DNA of 11,593 nt from an uncultured Cloacibacillus sp. (GCA_934511335.1 CAKSWL010000048.1:1-11593); one strand, 5' to 3'. Counted from the stretch's first letter, positions 1 through 8,250 are shown. The notes: generated from the letters alone by a model not told the origin. Numbers and translations are program-made.

Positions 1-2
1 TG

Positions 3-614
3 ATTGCGGTGGCGCTCGGCCTTTCAATGGGCATACTGTCGGCGGTGAAGCATAATTCAGCCTTTGATTATACGGCTATGTTCATCGCCATCTCCGGAGT
101 AAGCGCCCCGGTCTTCTGGGTCGGCCTTCTCTTGCTGTTGTTGTTTGCCTATCATCTTGGATGGGTGAGCGGAATAGGCGAAGGCGACGGAAGCTGGAGG
201 TATCTGATCCTCCCAGCTATCACGCTCGGGGTAAGGCCGGCCGCGCTTATTGCAAGGCTTACGCGCTCCTGTATGCTCGAAGTGCTCAGCCAGGATTACA
301 TCAGGACGGCTCGTGCCAAAGGGTTGAGAGAACAGGCCGTTGTAATAAAGCACGCCTTCCGAAACGCCCTCATCCCTGTCGTAACTATCATAGGCACGCA
401 GATTTCCGACCTGTTGTCGGGGGCGGTGCTGACGGAAAGTATTTTCGCTTGGCCCGGCATCGGCAGGCTTGCGGTGGAGGCTCTCGTCAACAGGGATTTC
501 CCAATGATACGGGGGACGGTCATCGTGATGGCGCTGACCTTCCTCCTCGCGAATCTGTTTGTCGACATATCTTATGGATTCATAGATCCGAGGATCAGAT
601 ACGATCGGAGCTGA
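3..614 (+). CDS. dppB: Peptide ABC transporter permease, DppB/OppB family (5' end outside window)
   Basis: This is one of two inner-membrane permease subunits of a dipeptide/oligopeptide-type ABC importer. The frame is open from the first bases of the window, so the N-terminal part is missing; about 203 residues are visible. The visible part holds several hydrophobic segments and the conserved cytoplasmic EAA-type loop that docks on the ATPases, seen around TARAKGLREQAV followed by KHAFRNALIP. The end, with SIFAWPGIGRL and a final IDPRIRY, is typical of the DppB/OppB/NikB group. The stop (612-614) overlaps the ribosome binding site of the next permease, so translation is probably coupled. The family assignment is secure. 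The exact substrate (dipeptides, oligopeptides, or less often nickel or glutathione) cannot be read from the permease, so the symbol is only a family label. Confidence 0.93.
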   Translation: MAVALGLSMGILSAVKHNSAFDYTAMFIAISGVSAPVFWVGLLLLLLFAYHLGWVSGIGEGDGSWRYLILPAITLGVRPAALIARLTRSCMLEVLSQDYIRTARAKGLREQAVVIKHAFRNALIPVVTIIGTQISDLLSGAVLTESIFAWPGIGRLAVEALVNRDFPMIRGTVIVMALTFLLANLFVDISYGFIDPRIRYDRS

Positions 615-623
615 GGAGACGAT

Positions 624-1535
624 ATGACAGAAACCACCGTAAGCGTGCACGGCGCCGCAAGGATGGAAAAGAGCGAAGGGCTGTTGGCCGGGGCTTGGTT
701 GAGATTCCGGCGCAACAGGCTGGCGATGGCCGGCCTCGCCATGACCATTTCGATAGTCTTGCTTGCTATGTTCGCGAACTTCGTAGCTCCGTACGATCCG
801 ATAAAACAGCTGATATGGACGGAGGGCGCGTCGGCAAAGCTCGCGTCTCCCTCGCTGAAGCATCTGTTTGGAACCGACCTGTATGGACGCGATATTTTCA
901 GCCGCGTGCTGTACGGAGCCCGCATATCACTGCAGATAGGGATATTCGCGACGCTCGTTACTTTGATGATAGGCGTGCCGCTCGGCGCGATAGCCGGATA
1001 TATGGGCGGAATAGCTGACGACGTTGTTTCGTGGCTCGTCAATGTAATCTTCGCCTTCCCCTTCATGCTTTTCGTGCTCGCGGTTATATCCGTTTTTCAA
1101 AACCCCAGCCTTTACCTCGTCTTCGTTGCGATAGGCGTCGTAAACTGGGTCGGGATTTGCCGCGTTACGCGGGGCGAGTTCATGTCGCTGCGAAACAGGG
1201 AATTCGTCGAGGCTGCCCGCGCGCTCGGCCTCCCGACGAGCAGGATTATTTTCCGCCACATCCTTCCGAACGCCTTTGCACCTGTAATTGTTCAGGCCAC
1301 TATGGGAATGGGCGGCATAATCACAATAGAGGCTGGACTGGCCTATCTCGGTTTCGGCGCGCAGCCGCCCACCCCCTCCTGGGGTCTGATGATCTCCGAA
1401 GGGCAGCAATATCTGGCGCGCGGCCAGTGGTGGTGGTCCGTTTTTCCGGGCGTTGCGATAATGTACACAGTGCTTGCCTTCAATTTTCTTGGCGACGGGC
1501 TGCGCGACGCGCTAGACGTGCGCCAGAAGAGGTAG
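624..1535 (+). CDS. dppC: Peptide ABC transporter permease, DppC/OppC family
   Basis: This is the second membrane subunit (303 aa), partner of the DppB-like permease. A cytoplasmic N-terminus precedes a first membrane segment near residues 33-55. The family signature GTDLYGRD follows at 83-90, before the main transmembrane domain. The EAA-type loop (EAARALGLP, about 197-204, continuing to LPN near 216) is the contact site for the ATPases. Length and layout match the BPD_transp_1 OppC/DppC family. The start is supported by GAGGAG at 613-618, five bases before the ATG and overlapping the upstream stop. The gene lies 9 bases after the first permease and 4 bases before the first ATPase, within one operon. 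Family is secure; substrate is inferred as peptides from the operon layout. Confidence 0.95.
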   Translation: MTETTVSVHGAARMEKSEGLLAGAWLRFRRNRLAMAGLAMTISIVLLAMFANFVAPYDPIKQLIWTEGASAKLASPSLKHLFGTDLYGRDIFSRVLYGARISLQIGIFATLVTLMIGVPLGAIAGYMGGIADDVVSWLVNVIFAFPFMLFVLAVISVFQNPSLYLVFVAIGVVNWVGICRVTRGEFMSLRNREFVEAARALGLPTSRIIFRHILPNAFAPVIVQATMGMGGIITIEAGLAYLGFGAQPPTPSWGLMISEGQQYLARGQWWWSVFPGVAIMYTVLAFNFLGDGLRDALDVRQKR

Positions 1536-1539
1536 CGCC

Positions 1540-2511
1540 ATGTCTTTACTTGATATTCAGAATCTGTCCACAGTCTTTGACACCGACTTGGGCACAGTGA
1601 AAGTCGTCGACGACGTTTCGCTGAGGATAGAAAAAGGCGAGACGCTTGGAGTGGTCGGAGAATCGGGGTGCGGGAAAAGCGTTACCGCGCTTTCTGTCAT
1701 GCGCCTGCTTCAGAAGCCGTCGGGCCGCGTAGAATCCGGACAGATATTCTTTGACGGGACGGATCTGCTGAAGATTTCCGAATCGGAGATGCGCGCTATC
1801 CGCGGCAATAAAATATCGATGATTTTCCAGGAACCCATGACGAGTCTCAATCCTGTCTTTACGATATGCAGTCAGATATCGGAGACGCTCATCCTGCATC
1901 AGGGAATGAGCAGGAGCCAGGCGCGCGAACGCTCGAAAGATATGCTGTCAATAGTCGGCATTCCCAACGCCGCGTCGCGCATGGACGATTATCCGCATCA
2001 GTTCTCCGGCGGTCAGCGCCAGAGAATCATGATTGCGATGGCTCTCGCCTGTAACCCTTCATTGCTGATAGCGGACGAACCGACGACGGCGCTCGACGTC
2101 ACGGTTCAGGCCCAGATACTCGAACTGATGAACGACATGAAGAGGGAATTCGGCTCATCCATCATGCTCATTACTCACTCGATGGGGGTTATCGCTGAAA
2201 CCGCTCAGCGCGTCGTCGTGATGTACGCAGGCAAGATCGTGGAAGAGGCTCCGGTGGAGAAGCTGTTCAAAAGACCGCTGCATCCCTACACAAGAGCTCT
2301 TCTTGCCTCGATCCCCAAAATGGACGAGGATGTCGCCCGCCTCCACGTGATACCTGGGATGGTGCCCAGCCCTTTCCGTTTTCCCAAGGGATGCAGGTTC
2401 AGCGACAGATGTTCAGAACGAACAGAAAAATGCGCGGAGACTGCACCTCCTACGGAGGATGCCAGCGGACATAGAGTCGCCTGCTGGCTCTATGCAAAGG
2501 AGGGCGAATGA
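1540..2511 (+). CDS. dppD: Peptide ABC transporter ATP-binding protein, DppD/OppD family
   Basis: This is the first of two ATPase subunits (323 aa) that power the importer from the cytoplasmic face. Visible motifs are Walker A GESGCGKS (40-47), the Q-loop Gln at 97, signature FSGGQ (155-159), Walker B LLIADE (175-180) and the switch His at 213. The residue after this His is Ser (THSM) where many relatives have Asp. A C-terminal oligopeptide-transporter extension contains four cysteines (285, 291, 298, 315) spaced 5, 6 and 16 residues apart. An equivalent cysteine cluster holds a [4Fe-4S] centre in the mycobacterial OppABCD transporter, so iron-sulfur binding is plausible here but inferred. 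The start is backed by AGAAGAGG at 1525-1532. The stop directly abuts the next ATPase gene. Confidence 0.95.
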   Translation: MSLLDIQNLSTVFDTDLGTVKVVDDVSLRIEKGETLGVVGESGCGKSVTALSVMRLLQKPSGRVESGQIFFDGTDLLKISESEMRAIRGNKISMIFQEPMTSLNPVFTICSQISETLILHQGMSRSQARERSKDMLSIVGIPNAASRMDDYPHQFSGGQRQRIMIAMALACNPSLLIADEPTTALDVTVQAQILELMNDMKREFGSSIMLITHSMGVIAETAQRVVVMYAGKIVEEAPVEKLFKRPLHPYTRALLASIPKMDEDVARLHVIPGMVPSPFRFPKGCRFSDRCSERTEKCAETAPPTEDASGHRVACWLYAKEGE

Positions 2512-3486
2512 ATGGCAGAAAGTAAGCGTTATCTTGAAATCAAAAACTTAAAAAAACATTTCCCCATCCGCACGGGTATATTCAAAAAGGTATCCGGGTA
2601 TGTGAAGGCCGTCAACGATGTCTCCTTTTTCATTAATAGAGGGGAGACGCTGGGGCTAGTCGGAGAATCCGGCTGCGGTAAGACGACGGTCGGCCGGATG
2701 GTGTTGGGCCTGATTAAACCGACGGCTGGTAGCGTATGGCTGGAGGGCAGAGATATAACGGCGCTGCCGCCAAAAGAGAAGACCGCGCTCTGCCGCACGA
2801 TGCAGATGATTTTCCAGGATCCCTATGGCAGCCTTAATCCAAAGATGACGGTCGGAGAGATGATCGGCGAAGCGCCGCTCTATCACGGAGTTACTGACAG
2901 AGCGCACCTGTATGACTATGTTTCGTCCATCATGGAAAGGGTGGGGTTGCGCCCCGAAAGCCGCCTTAAATATCCGCATGAGTTTTCCGGCGGACAGAGG
3001 CAGCGCATCGGTATCGCGCGCGCATTGGCTATGAATCCTAGTCTTGTGATATGCGATGAGCCGGTAAGCGCCCTTGATGTCTCTATACAAAGCCAGGTGT
3101 TGAATCTACTTGGGGACCTGAAAGATGAGTTTGGACTGACATACCTCTTCATCTCACACGACCTCTCCGTTGTGAAGCACATCTCAGACCGCGTCGCCGT
3201 GCTTTATCTCGGTAAACTCGTGGAGTTGGCGCCTAAGAAGGCTTTTTTTGAAAAGCAGCTTCATCCCTATTCGCAGGCGCTAATCTCAGCCATACCGACG
3301 CCGGACCCGGCGGCAAAAAGCCGTAGGATCATACTTAAAGGAGATGTCCCGTCGCCTATCAACCCGCCTCAGGGCTGCATCTTCTCCACAAGGTGTCCAG
3401 CGGCTCGGGAAAGGTGCCGCGTGGAGGAGCCTGAGATAAAGGAAATAGAGCCAGGGCGCCACACAGCCTGTTTTTTCTGTCAGTAA
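2512..3486 (+). CDS. dppF: Peptide ABC transporter ATP-binding protein, DppF/OppF family
   Basis: This is the second ATPase subunit (324 aa), expected to form the heterodimeric motor with the DppD-like protein. It has Walker A GESGCGKT (51-58), Q-loop Gln102, signature FSGGQ (158-162), Walker B VICDE (179-183) and switch His216 in the usual SHDLSV context. The basic N-terminal stretch with FPIRTGIF is typical of OppF/DppF. The C-terminal extension carries Cys289, 295, 302 and 320, plus an extra Cys323 next to the end. The ATG at 2512 follows the upstream stop with no gap and is preceded by AAAGGAGG (about 2496-2503), a strong ribosome binding site. An ATG at 2508 in another frame is ignored because it meets a stop after a few codons. 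This is the last gene of the operon; a hairpin follows. Confidence 0.95.
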   Translation: MAESKRYLEIKNLKKHFPIRTGIFKKVSGYVKAVNDVSFFINRGETLGLVGESGCGKTTVGRMVLGLIKPTAGSVWLEGRDITALPPKEKTALCRTMQMIFQDPYGSLNPKMTVGEMIGEAPLYHGVTDRAHLYDYVSSIMERVGLRPESRLKYPHEFSGGQRQRIGIARALAMNPSLVICDEPVSALDVSIQSQVLNLLGDLKDEFGLTYLFISHDLSVVKHISDRVAVLYLGKLVELAPKKAFFEKQLHPYSQALISAIPTPDPAAKSRRIILKGDVPSPINPPQGCIFSTRCPAARERCRVEEPEIKEIEPGRHTACFFCQ

Positions 3487-3503
3487 AGAAATCGTAGGGA
3501 ATG

Positions 3504-3535
3504 GCAAGGGCAGAGGATATTGGCTCTGCCTTTGC
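3504..3535 (+). terminator. Probable terminator hairpin after the peptide transporter operon
   Basis: A 12-bp stem (3504-3515 with 3524-3535, one G-U pair) encloses an 8-base loop, 17 bases after the stop of the last ATPase gene. The position fits a transcription terminator. The 3' arm has only a short T-run (CTTTGC), followed by a mixed T/G stretch, so it may be weak or may simply stabilise the mRNA end. Confidence 0.55.
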
Positions 3536-3950
3536 GTTGTGGCTCTATCAAACATATGTTGCAGCGAGCCTCTAGAATCTTACCGAAAAAATCTCTCAAA
3601 AGCTCATCGGGGCTCTCAGTCTCACGGTCTCTCCGGAGAATTGCCGCTTTAACGGTTGTACTCCGACAGCTGCTTACAATAGTCCTCTTTGTCTTAAAAA
3701 GACCGAATATTGTCCTTGTATACCCTCTAAGGGATTGGCCGCTGCGTTATGTCTGCGATATTTCGTTCCTGCAGGGCCGCCTCCCGCTCCGTTGTTTGCC
3801 GGACAGACTTTCAACACAAAAGACGGTCCCTTCGCGTCTTATTTTTCTGCCGGATTATAAGGTTTATTCTTTGTTTTTCCTTTGTCTCTTCAAGGACTTT
3901 TACATGTAACGGATGTATGATAATCCTACAAGGTCAAAGAGTTTTTTTAC
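3536..3950. other. Gene-poor intergenic region upstream of the binding-protein gene
   Basis: I find no supportable gene in these about 415 bases. Frames open on the + strand (3520-3909 and 3749-4120) give low-complexity Ser/Arg/Cys/Phe-rich translations with no family resemblance or plausible ribosome binding site, and one runs into the next gene. The stretch is more AT-rich than the flanking genes. It contains a perfect 10-bp palindrome AACATATGTT (3551-3560) centred between the inverted arms GGCTC (3541-3545) and GAGCC (3566-3570), which could be an operator or chance. A weak -10-like GATAAT lies near 3919-3924 with no good -35. Confidence 0.5.
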
Positions 3951-3979
3951 TTTATACCTATTGCAAACGCGCATATTAT
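3951..3979 (+). promoter_or_regulatory. Sigma70-type promoter of the LivJ-like binding-protein gene
   Basis: The -35 TTTATA (3951-3956) and -10 TATTAT (3974-3979) are separated by exactly 17 bases and match the consensus at 4 of 6 and 5 of 6 positions. A run of seven T's precedes the -35. Transcription would start near 3986 and give a leader of about 55 bases that ends in a strong ribosome binding site, AAGAGGAGG (4025-4033). Confidence 0.65.
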
Positions 3980-4040
3980 GGTAAAATCTCCTTGCATTCC
4001 CGATCTGCCAAAGACGGAAAATTTAAGAGGAGGTTTTTGC

Positions 4041-5180
4041 ATGCGCAAACTATTCGCAGTATTGGTAATTATGCTTTTGGCTCTCCCCGCCTTCGCCGCC
4101 GACACGATCAAAATCGGTGAGATAGCCACGGTCACCGGAGACTTCGCCGCCTACGGCGTAGCCGAAGTCGAGGCCGTTAAGATGGCCGTCAGCGAGATCA
4201 ACGCCAAAGGCGGAGTTCTTGGGAAGAAGCTCGAGGTAGTGATGTATGACTGCCGCACGCGCAACGAAGACATGGTTAACGCAGCCCGCCGCCTGGTCCA
4301 GCAGGACAAGGTCGTCGCGGCCATCGGCCCCAGCGGCTCCGGCCTCTGTATAGCGGCCTCCCCGGTATTTAATCAGGGCAAGGTGGCCCACATCGGTACT
4401 CTTCCGACAAACCCGAACGTGACGGTCGATGAAAAGGGCAAAGTAAAGCCCTACAACTTCCGCATCTGCTTCCTCGATCCCTACCAGGGAAAGATTCTTG
4501 CCGTATTTGCGGCGAATGACCTTAAAGCGAAGAAGGCCGCGATACTTTACGACGTATCGAGCGACTATTCTCACGGTCTGCGCGAGTTCTTTACGAAGAG
4601 CTTCATGGCCGCCGGCGGCAAGATCGTCGCCGACGAAGGCCATCGCGGTGAAGACGTCGACTTCCGCGCTCAGCTGACGAAGATCAAGCAGTCGAACCCC
4701 GACGTGCTCGTTCTGCCGACCATGGGCAAGTGCACCCCTCTATCCGTCAAACAGGCGCGTGAGATGGGCATCGACGTTCCCATCATCGGCGGCGACGGAT
4801 ACGGCGATTTCATGTGGGAGATCACCGGCAAAGAGGCGATGAAGAACACCTTCTGGGTGAGCCACGTCGCCAAGGAAGACCCCGCGCTGAAAGAGTTCTT
4901 CGAGAAGTATAAGAAGCAGGCCGGCACGGAGTGCCAGGAATTTATGAACGCGGTCATGGCTTATGACTCTGTCTACTGGCTCGCGGATGCGATCAAGCGC
5001 GCGAACAGCACCGACCCCGTCAAGGTACGCGATGCTCTTGAAAATACGAAGGGCCTCCAGCTGATGCACACGAAGCTGACGATGGATGAATTCCACAACC
5101 CGAAGGATAAGGACGGATTCATCCTTGAGGCGAAAGACGGCAAAGCGGTGTTCTTCAAGAAGATCAGGCCGAACGACTAG
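4041..5180 (+). CDS. ABC transporter substrate-binding protein, branched-chain amino acid (LivJ) type
   Basis: This is a secreted periplasmic type-I solute-binding protein (379 aa), related to LivJ/LivK and expected to capture an amino acid or similar small solute for an ABC importer. A signal peptide (MRKLF, hydrophobic core, then PAFAA at 16-20) would be cut after residue 19 or 20. There is no lipobox Cys, so it should be soluble. The mature part starts with DTIKIGEIATVTGDFAAYG, and GPSGSG, YDVSSDYSHG and YDSVYWLADAI are typical Peripla_BP_6 segments. The ATG at 4041 is chosen over the in-frame ATG at 3978 because 3978 lies inside the -10 box, while 4041 has a strong ribosome binding site and begins the signal peptide. 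No livHMGF genes are in view, so it must use a transporter encoded elsewhere. Ligand unknown. Confidence 0.92.
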   Translation: MRKLFAVLVIMLLALPAFAADTIKIGEIATVTGDFAAYGVAEVEAVKMAVSEINAKGGVLGKKLEVVMYDCRTRNEDMVNAARRLVQQDKVVAAIGPSGSGLCIAASPVFNQGKVAHIGTLPTNPNVTVDEKGKVKPYNFRICFLDPYQGKILAVFAANDLKAKKAAILYDVSSDYSHGLREFFTKSFMAAGGKIVADEGHRGEDVDFRAQLTKIKQSNPDVLVLPTMGKCTPLSVKQAREMGIDVPIIGGDGYGDFMWEITGKEAMKNTFWVSHVAKEDPALKEFFEKYKKQAGTECQEFMNAVMAYDSVYWLADAIKRANSTDPVKVRDALENTKGLQLMHTKLTMDEFHNPKDKDGFILEAKDGKAVFFKKIRPND

Positions 5181-5207
5181 GATTTAATAAAACGCCGATC
5201 AATTAAA

Positions 5208-5323
5208 AATCAGCCGGGATAATCACCAACGTACCTCCTGCTGATTACGGACATAGAGCCGAAATCTATTGTGTCAGGCGCTGAACGGGCAGGCTCGTCA
5301 GCGGCTCCTTAAAATATTTCGGC
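5208..5323 (+). other. Structured non-coding segment with an anti-Shine-Dalgarno loop, unknown role
   Basis: Read as RNA, this segment contains several exact inverted repeats. AATCAGC (5208-5214) pairs with GCTGATT (5240-5246) around a 25-base loop containing ACCTCCT (5233-5239), the complement of a strong ribosome binding site. GCCGAAAT (5258-5265) pairs with ATTTCGGC (5316-5323). That outer stem encloses an inner hairpin of CGCTGA (5279-5284) with TCAGCG (5298-5303), extended by CGGG/CTCG past one bulged A. GAGCCG (5256-5261) could instead pair with CGGCTC (5302-5307), which excludes the outer stem. It could be the 3' untranslated region of the binding-protein mRNA, a 3'-derived small RNA, or chance in a compact spacer. 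I do not recognise a known RNA family. Confidence 0.35.
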
Positions 5324-5325
5324 GT

Positions 5326-5367
5326 AAACGGAGCTTGGGGACTTCTCGTCCTCCCCGGGCTCCGTTT
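5326..5367 (+). terminator. Strong hairpin, probable terminator after the binding-protein gene
   Basis: A 16-bp stem (5326-5341 with 5352-5367, two G-U pairs) closes a 10-base loop, 145 bases after the binding-protein stop. The ends of the stem are AAA/TTT, so it could work in either direction, but only GTTTGATAT follows on the + strand rather than a clean T-run. It starts two bases after the structured segment ends. Confidence 0.55.
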
Positions 5368-5384
5368 GATATATGCGGCGGGGG

Positions 5385-5401
5385 AAATCGCGATGCGATT
5401 T
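5385..5401. repeat. Small perfect hairpin AAATCGC/GCGATTT
   Basis: A 7-bp perfect inverted repeat (5385-5391 with 5395-5401) has a 3-base loop, lying between the strong hairpin and the antiporter promoter. A T6 run follows at 5423-5428, too far away for a simple terminator. It may be an operator or a transcript-stabilising stem; function is unknown. Confidence 0.3.
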
Positions 5402-5458
5402 AAGTAAAAATAGGGGGCGGGCTTTTTTGTCATTTTGGTAGTTGCTTCAATAAAATTC

Positions 5459-5467
5459 TGCTATTAT
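5459..5467 (+). promoter_or_regulatory. Extended -10 promoter of the antiporter gene
   Basis: TGC directly before TATTAT (5462-5467) forms an extended -10 element (TGN plus a 5-of-6 hexamer). The region 17 bases upstream (TAGTTG) is a poor -35, which extended -10 promoters tolerate. The start would be near 5474, leaving a short leader with ribosome binding site AAGGAGG (5493-5499). Confidence 0.6.
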
Positions 5468-5507
5468 GGGTACAAATCCCACCTCACGCCTGAAGGAGGC
5501 CCGCTTT

Positions 5508-6968
5508 ATGGACAACGTCAACGCCCTTATCCTTTTCGTCTCGCTTATACTGCTTTTTTGCATCGCATTCAGCCGCTTTCTGACCAAGGCGGGCATCCCG
5601 GTGCTTGTATTCTTCATCTTCGCGGGGATGCTGATGGGTTCGGACGGCGTCGGGGGCATCTATTTTGACAACGCCGCCGCCGCAAGCGGCATCGGAAACT
5701 TCGCGATCTGCTACATCCTCTTTGCCGGCGGCATGGCGACGAGCTGGAAATCGGCGAAAGAGGTGCTGGCCCCCGGGGTGCTGCTTGCCACGGCCGGCGT
5801 CCTCATTACCGCTGTGCTGGTCGCCGTAGCCTCCCATTTTCTCGTCGGGCTCACCTGGCTCCAGGGGCTGCTGCTCGGTTCGGTCGTCTCCTGCACCGAC
5901 GCCGCCTCGGTCTTTTCCATCCTGCGCTCGAACAATCTGAACCTCAAAGCGCCGCTGGCGCCGCTGCTGGAGCTCGAGAGTAGCAGCAACGACCCCACCG
6001 CCTACATGCTCACGATAGCGATTATCAGCCTAATGACCGTACCCGACCGGGGCTTTTTCAGCTTTGTGATGATGTTTGTGATGCAGTTTGCCATCGGCGG
6101 GGCTCTGGGGCTTGCCTTCGGCTATGCCGGCGCCTGGGTGACGAACCATATAAAGGTCAACAGCGACGGCCTCTATCCTGTAGTTGCGGCTACGCTGGCC
6201 GCCCTCATCTATTCGGCGGTGCAGATATTGCAAGGCAACGGATTTCTCGGCATCTACATCGCGGGGATGGTGATGGGAAATGTGAAGCTGGTCCATAAGG
6301 TGTCGCTGGTGCGCTTCTTCGACGGCTTTTCATGGCTGATGCAGATATTGGTATTCGTCACGCTCGGTCTGCTCGTCTTCCCCTCGCAGCTGCCCTCCGT
6401 CTGGCTGCCAGCGCTGACGATGTCGGCCATGCTGATGTTCTTCATTCGCCCCGCGGCGGTCTTTATCACTCTGTTTCCCTTCAAATATCCCAAGAAGGCG
6501 CAGCTGCTGGTGTCGTGGGTCGGGCTCAGGGGGGCCTCGTCGATCGTCTTCGCCACTTATGCGCTCACAAACAACCTGCCGAACGCGGACGTCATTTTTA
6601 ACATGGTTTTCTTCATTTCGCTGACCTCGGTGATTCTCCAGGGGTCGCTGCTCGCGCCGGTGGCCTCGCTGCTCGACCAGCTGGACCGCGAGGACGAGAC
6701 GCTCGTCTCGCGCGGTTTTACCGACTATGAGGAAGAGATGCAGGGGACGCTCTACGAGCTGTGCGCCGGCGAGGGAGCTTTTGCCGTCGGGCAGACGGTG
6801 CAGGAGATGAAATTCCCCGAGAGCCTCCGCATCATGCTCATCCGACGCGGCGGCGGCACCATCACCCCTACCGGCAAGACGCAGATCAAAGAGGGCGACA
6901 TGCTGATGGTGACGACGGAGAATACAGATGCGCTGCTGGCTCTGAAGGGGCGGCTCGGCCTTTCGTAA
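5508..6968 (+). CDS. nhaP2: Potassium (sodium)/proton antiporter, NhaP2/CvrA type (CPA1 family)
   Basis: This is an inner-membrane cation/proton exchanger of 486 aa, in the CPA1 family and closest in layout to NhaP2, which expels K+ (or Na+) in exchange for H+. About a dozen hydrophobic segments span residues 1-390. The family marks GMLMGSDGVGG (40-50), TDAA (130-133), ESSSNDP with the ion-site Asn161-Asp162, and SWVGLRGASS are clear. A cytoplasmic RCK_C/TrkA_C-type domain fills about residues 415-486 and probably regulates ion flux. The protein ends there, so it lacks the extra CorC/HlyC-type domain found at the end of enterobacterial NhaP2. I chose ATG 5508, eight bases after AAGGAGG, because the in-frame ATG at 5466 lies inside the -10 box. 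It is a single-gene unit. Family is secure; ion preference is inferred. Confidence 0.93.
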   Translation: MDNVNALILFVSLILLFCIAFSRFLTKAGIPVLVFFIFAGMLMGSDGVGGIYFDNAAAASGIGNFAICYILFAGGMATSWKSAKEVLAPGVLLATAGVLITAVLVAVASHFLVGLTWLQGLLLGSVVSCTDAASVFSILRSNNLNLKAPLAPLLELESSSNDPTAYMLTIAIISLMTVPDRGFFSFVMMFVMQFAIGGALGLAFGYAGAWVTNHIKVNSDGLYPVVAATLAALIYSAVQILQGNGFLGIYIAGMVMGNVKLVHKVSLVRFFDGFSWLMQILVFVTLGLLVFPSQLPSVWLPALTMSAMLMFFIRPAAVFITLFPFKYPKKAQLLVSWVGLRGASSIVFATYALTNNLPNADVIFNMVFFISLTSVILQGSLLAPVASLLDQLDREDETLVSRGFTDYEEEMQGTLYELCAGEGAFAVGQTVQEMKFPESLRIMLIRRGGGTITPTGKTQIKEGDMLMVTTENTDALLALKGRLGLS

Positions 6969-6984
6969 AAGACAAAAATAAGAA

Positions 6985-7023
6985 GGCCCCTCTCTAGGCG
7001 ACGCCTTTAAGGGGGCCGTTTTG
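6985..7023. terminator. Bidirectional terminator between the antiporter and kbl
   Basis: GGCCCC (6985-6990) pairs with GGGGCC (7012-7017), and a nested AGGC-GAC-GCCT hairpin sits inside. On the + strand the stem is followed by GTTTTG; on the - strand by an A/T-rich CTTCTTATTTTTG. It lies between two convergent genes (stops at 6968 and 7042), so it should end both transcripts. Confidence 0.8.
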
Positions 7024-7041
7024 TTATTTATCCTCGAAGTC

Positions 7042-8229
<1,188 letters not shown>

Positions 8230-8250
8230 TCTTTGTCGCTGCCGCCTTTC

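Noticed and set aside
57..863. Long open frame on the - strand opposite the permease genes
   Set aside because: It is the antisense shadow of two clearly homologous permease genes, has an Arg/His-rich translation with no family resemblance, and spans the boundary between the two genes.
161..1018. Long + strand open frame across the two permeases
   Set aside because: It is the out-of-frame shadow of the dppB/dppC-like genes; its Arg-rich translation is typical of a shifted frame in GC-rich coding DNA.
3520..3909. Possible small protein gene in the gap after the transporter operon
   Set aside because: It starts with a TTG inside the terminator hairpin loop, has no ribosome binding site, and shows no protein-like composition.
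3749..4120. Possible Cys/Arg/Phe-rich small protein
   Set aside because: It runs across the promoter, leader and signal-peptide region of the binding-protein gene in another frame, with no supporting ribosome binding site or family.
5203..5226. Tiny - strand reading frame after AGGAGGT (complement of 5233-5239), starting with GTG
   Set aside because: It has only seven codons, no promoter and no downstream gene on that strand to be a leader for; the motif is more interesting as a + strand anti-Shine-Dalgarno loop.
5411..5428. G-rich stretch followed by T6, resembling a terminator tail
   Set aside because: No matching C-rich arm lies at a suitable distance upstream, so no proper stem forms; the run sits just before the antiporter promoter.
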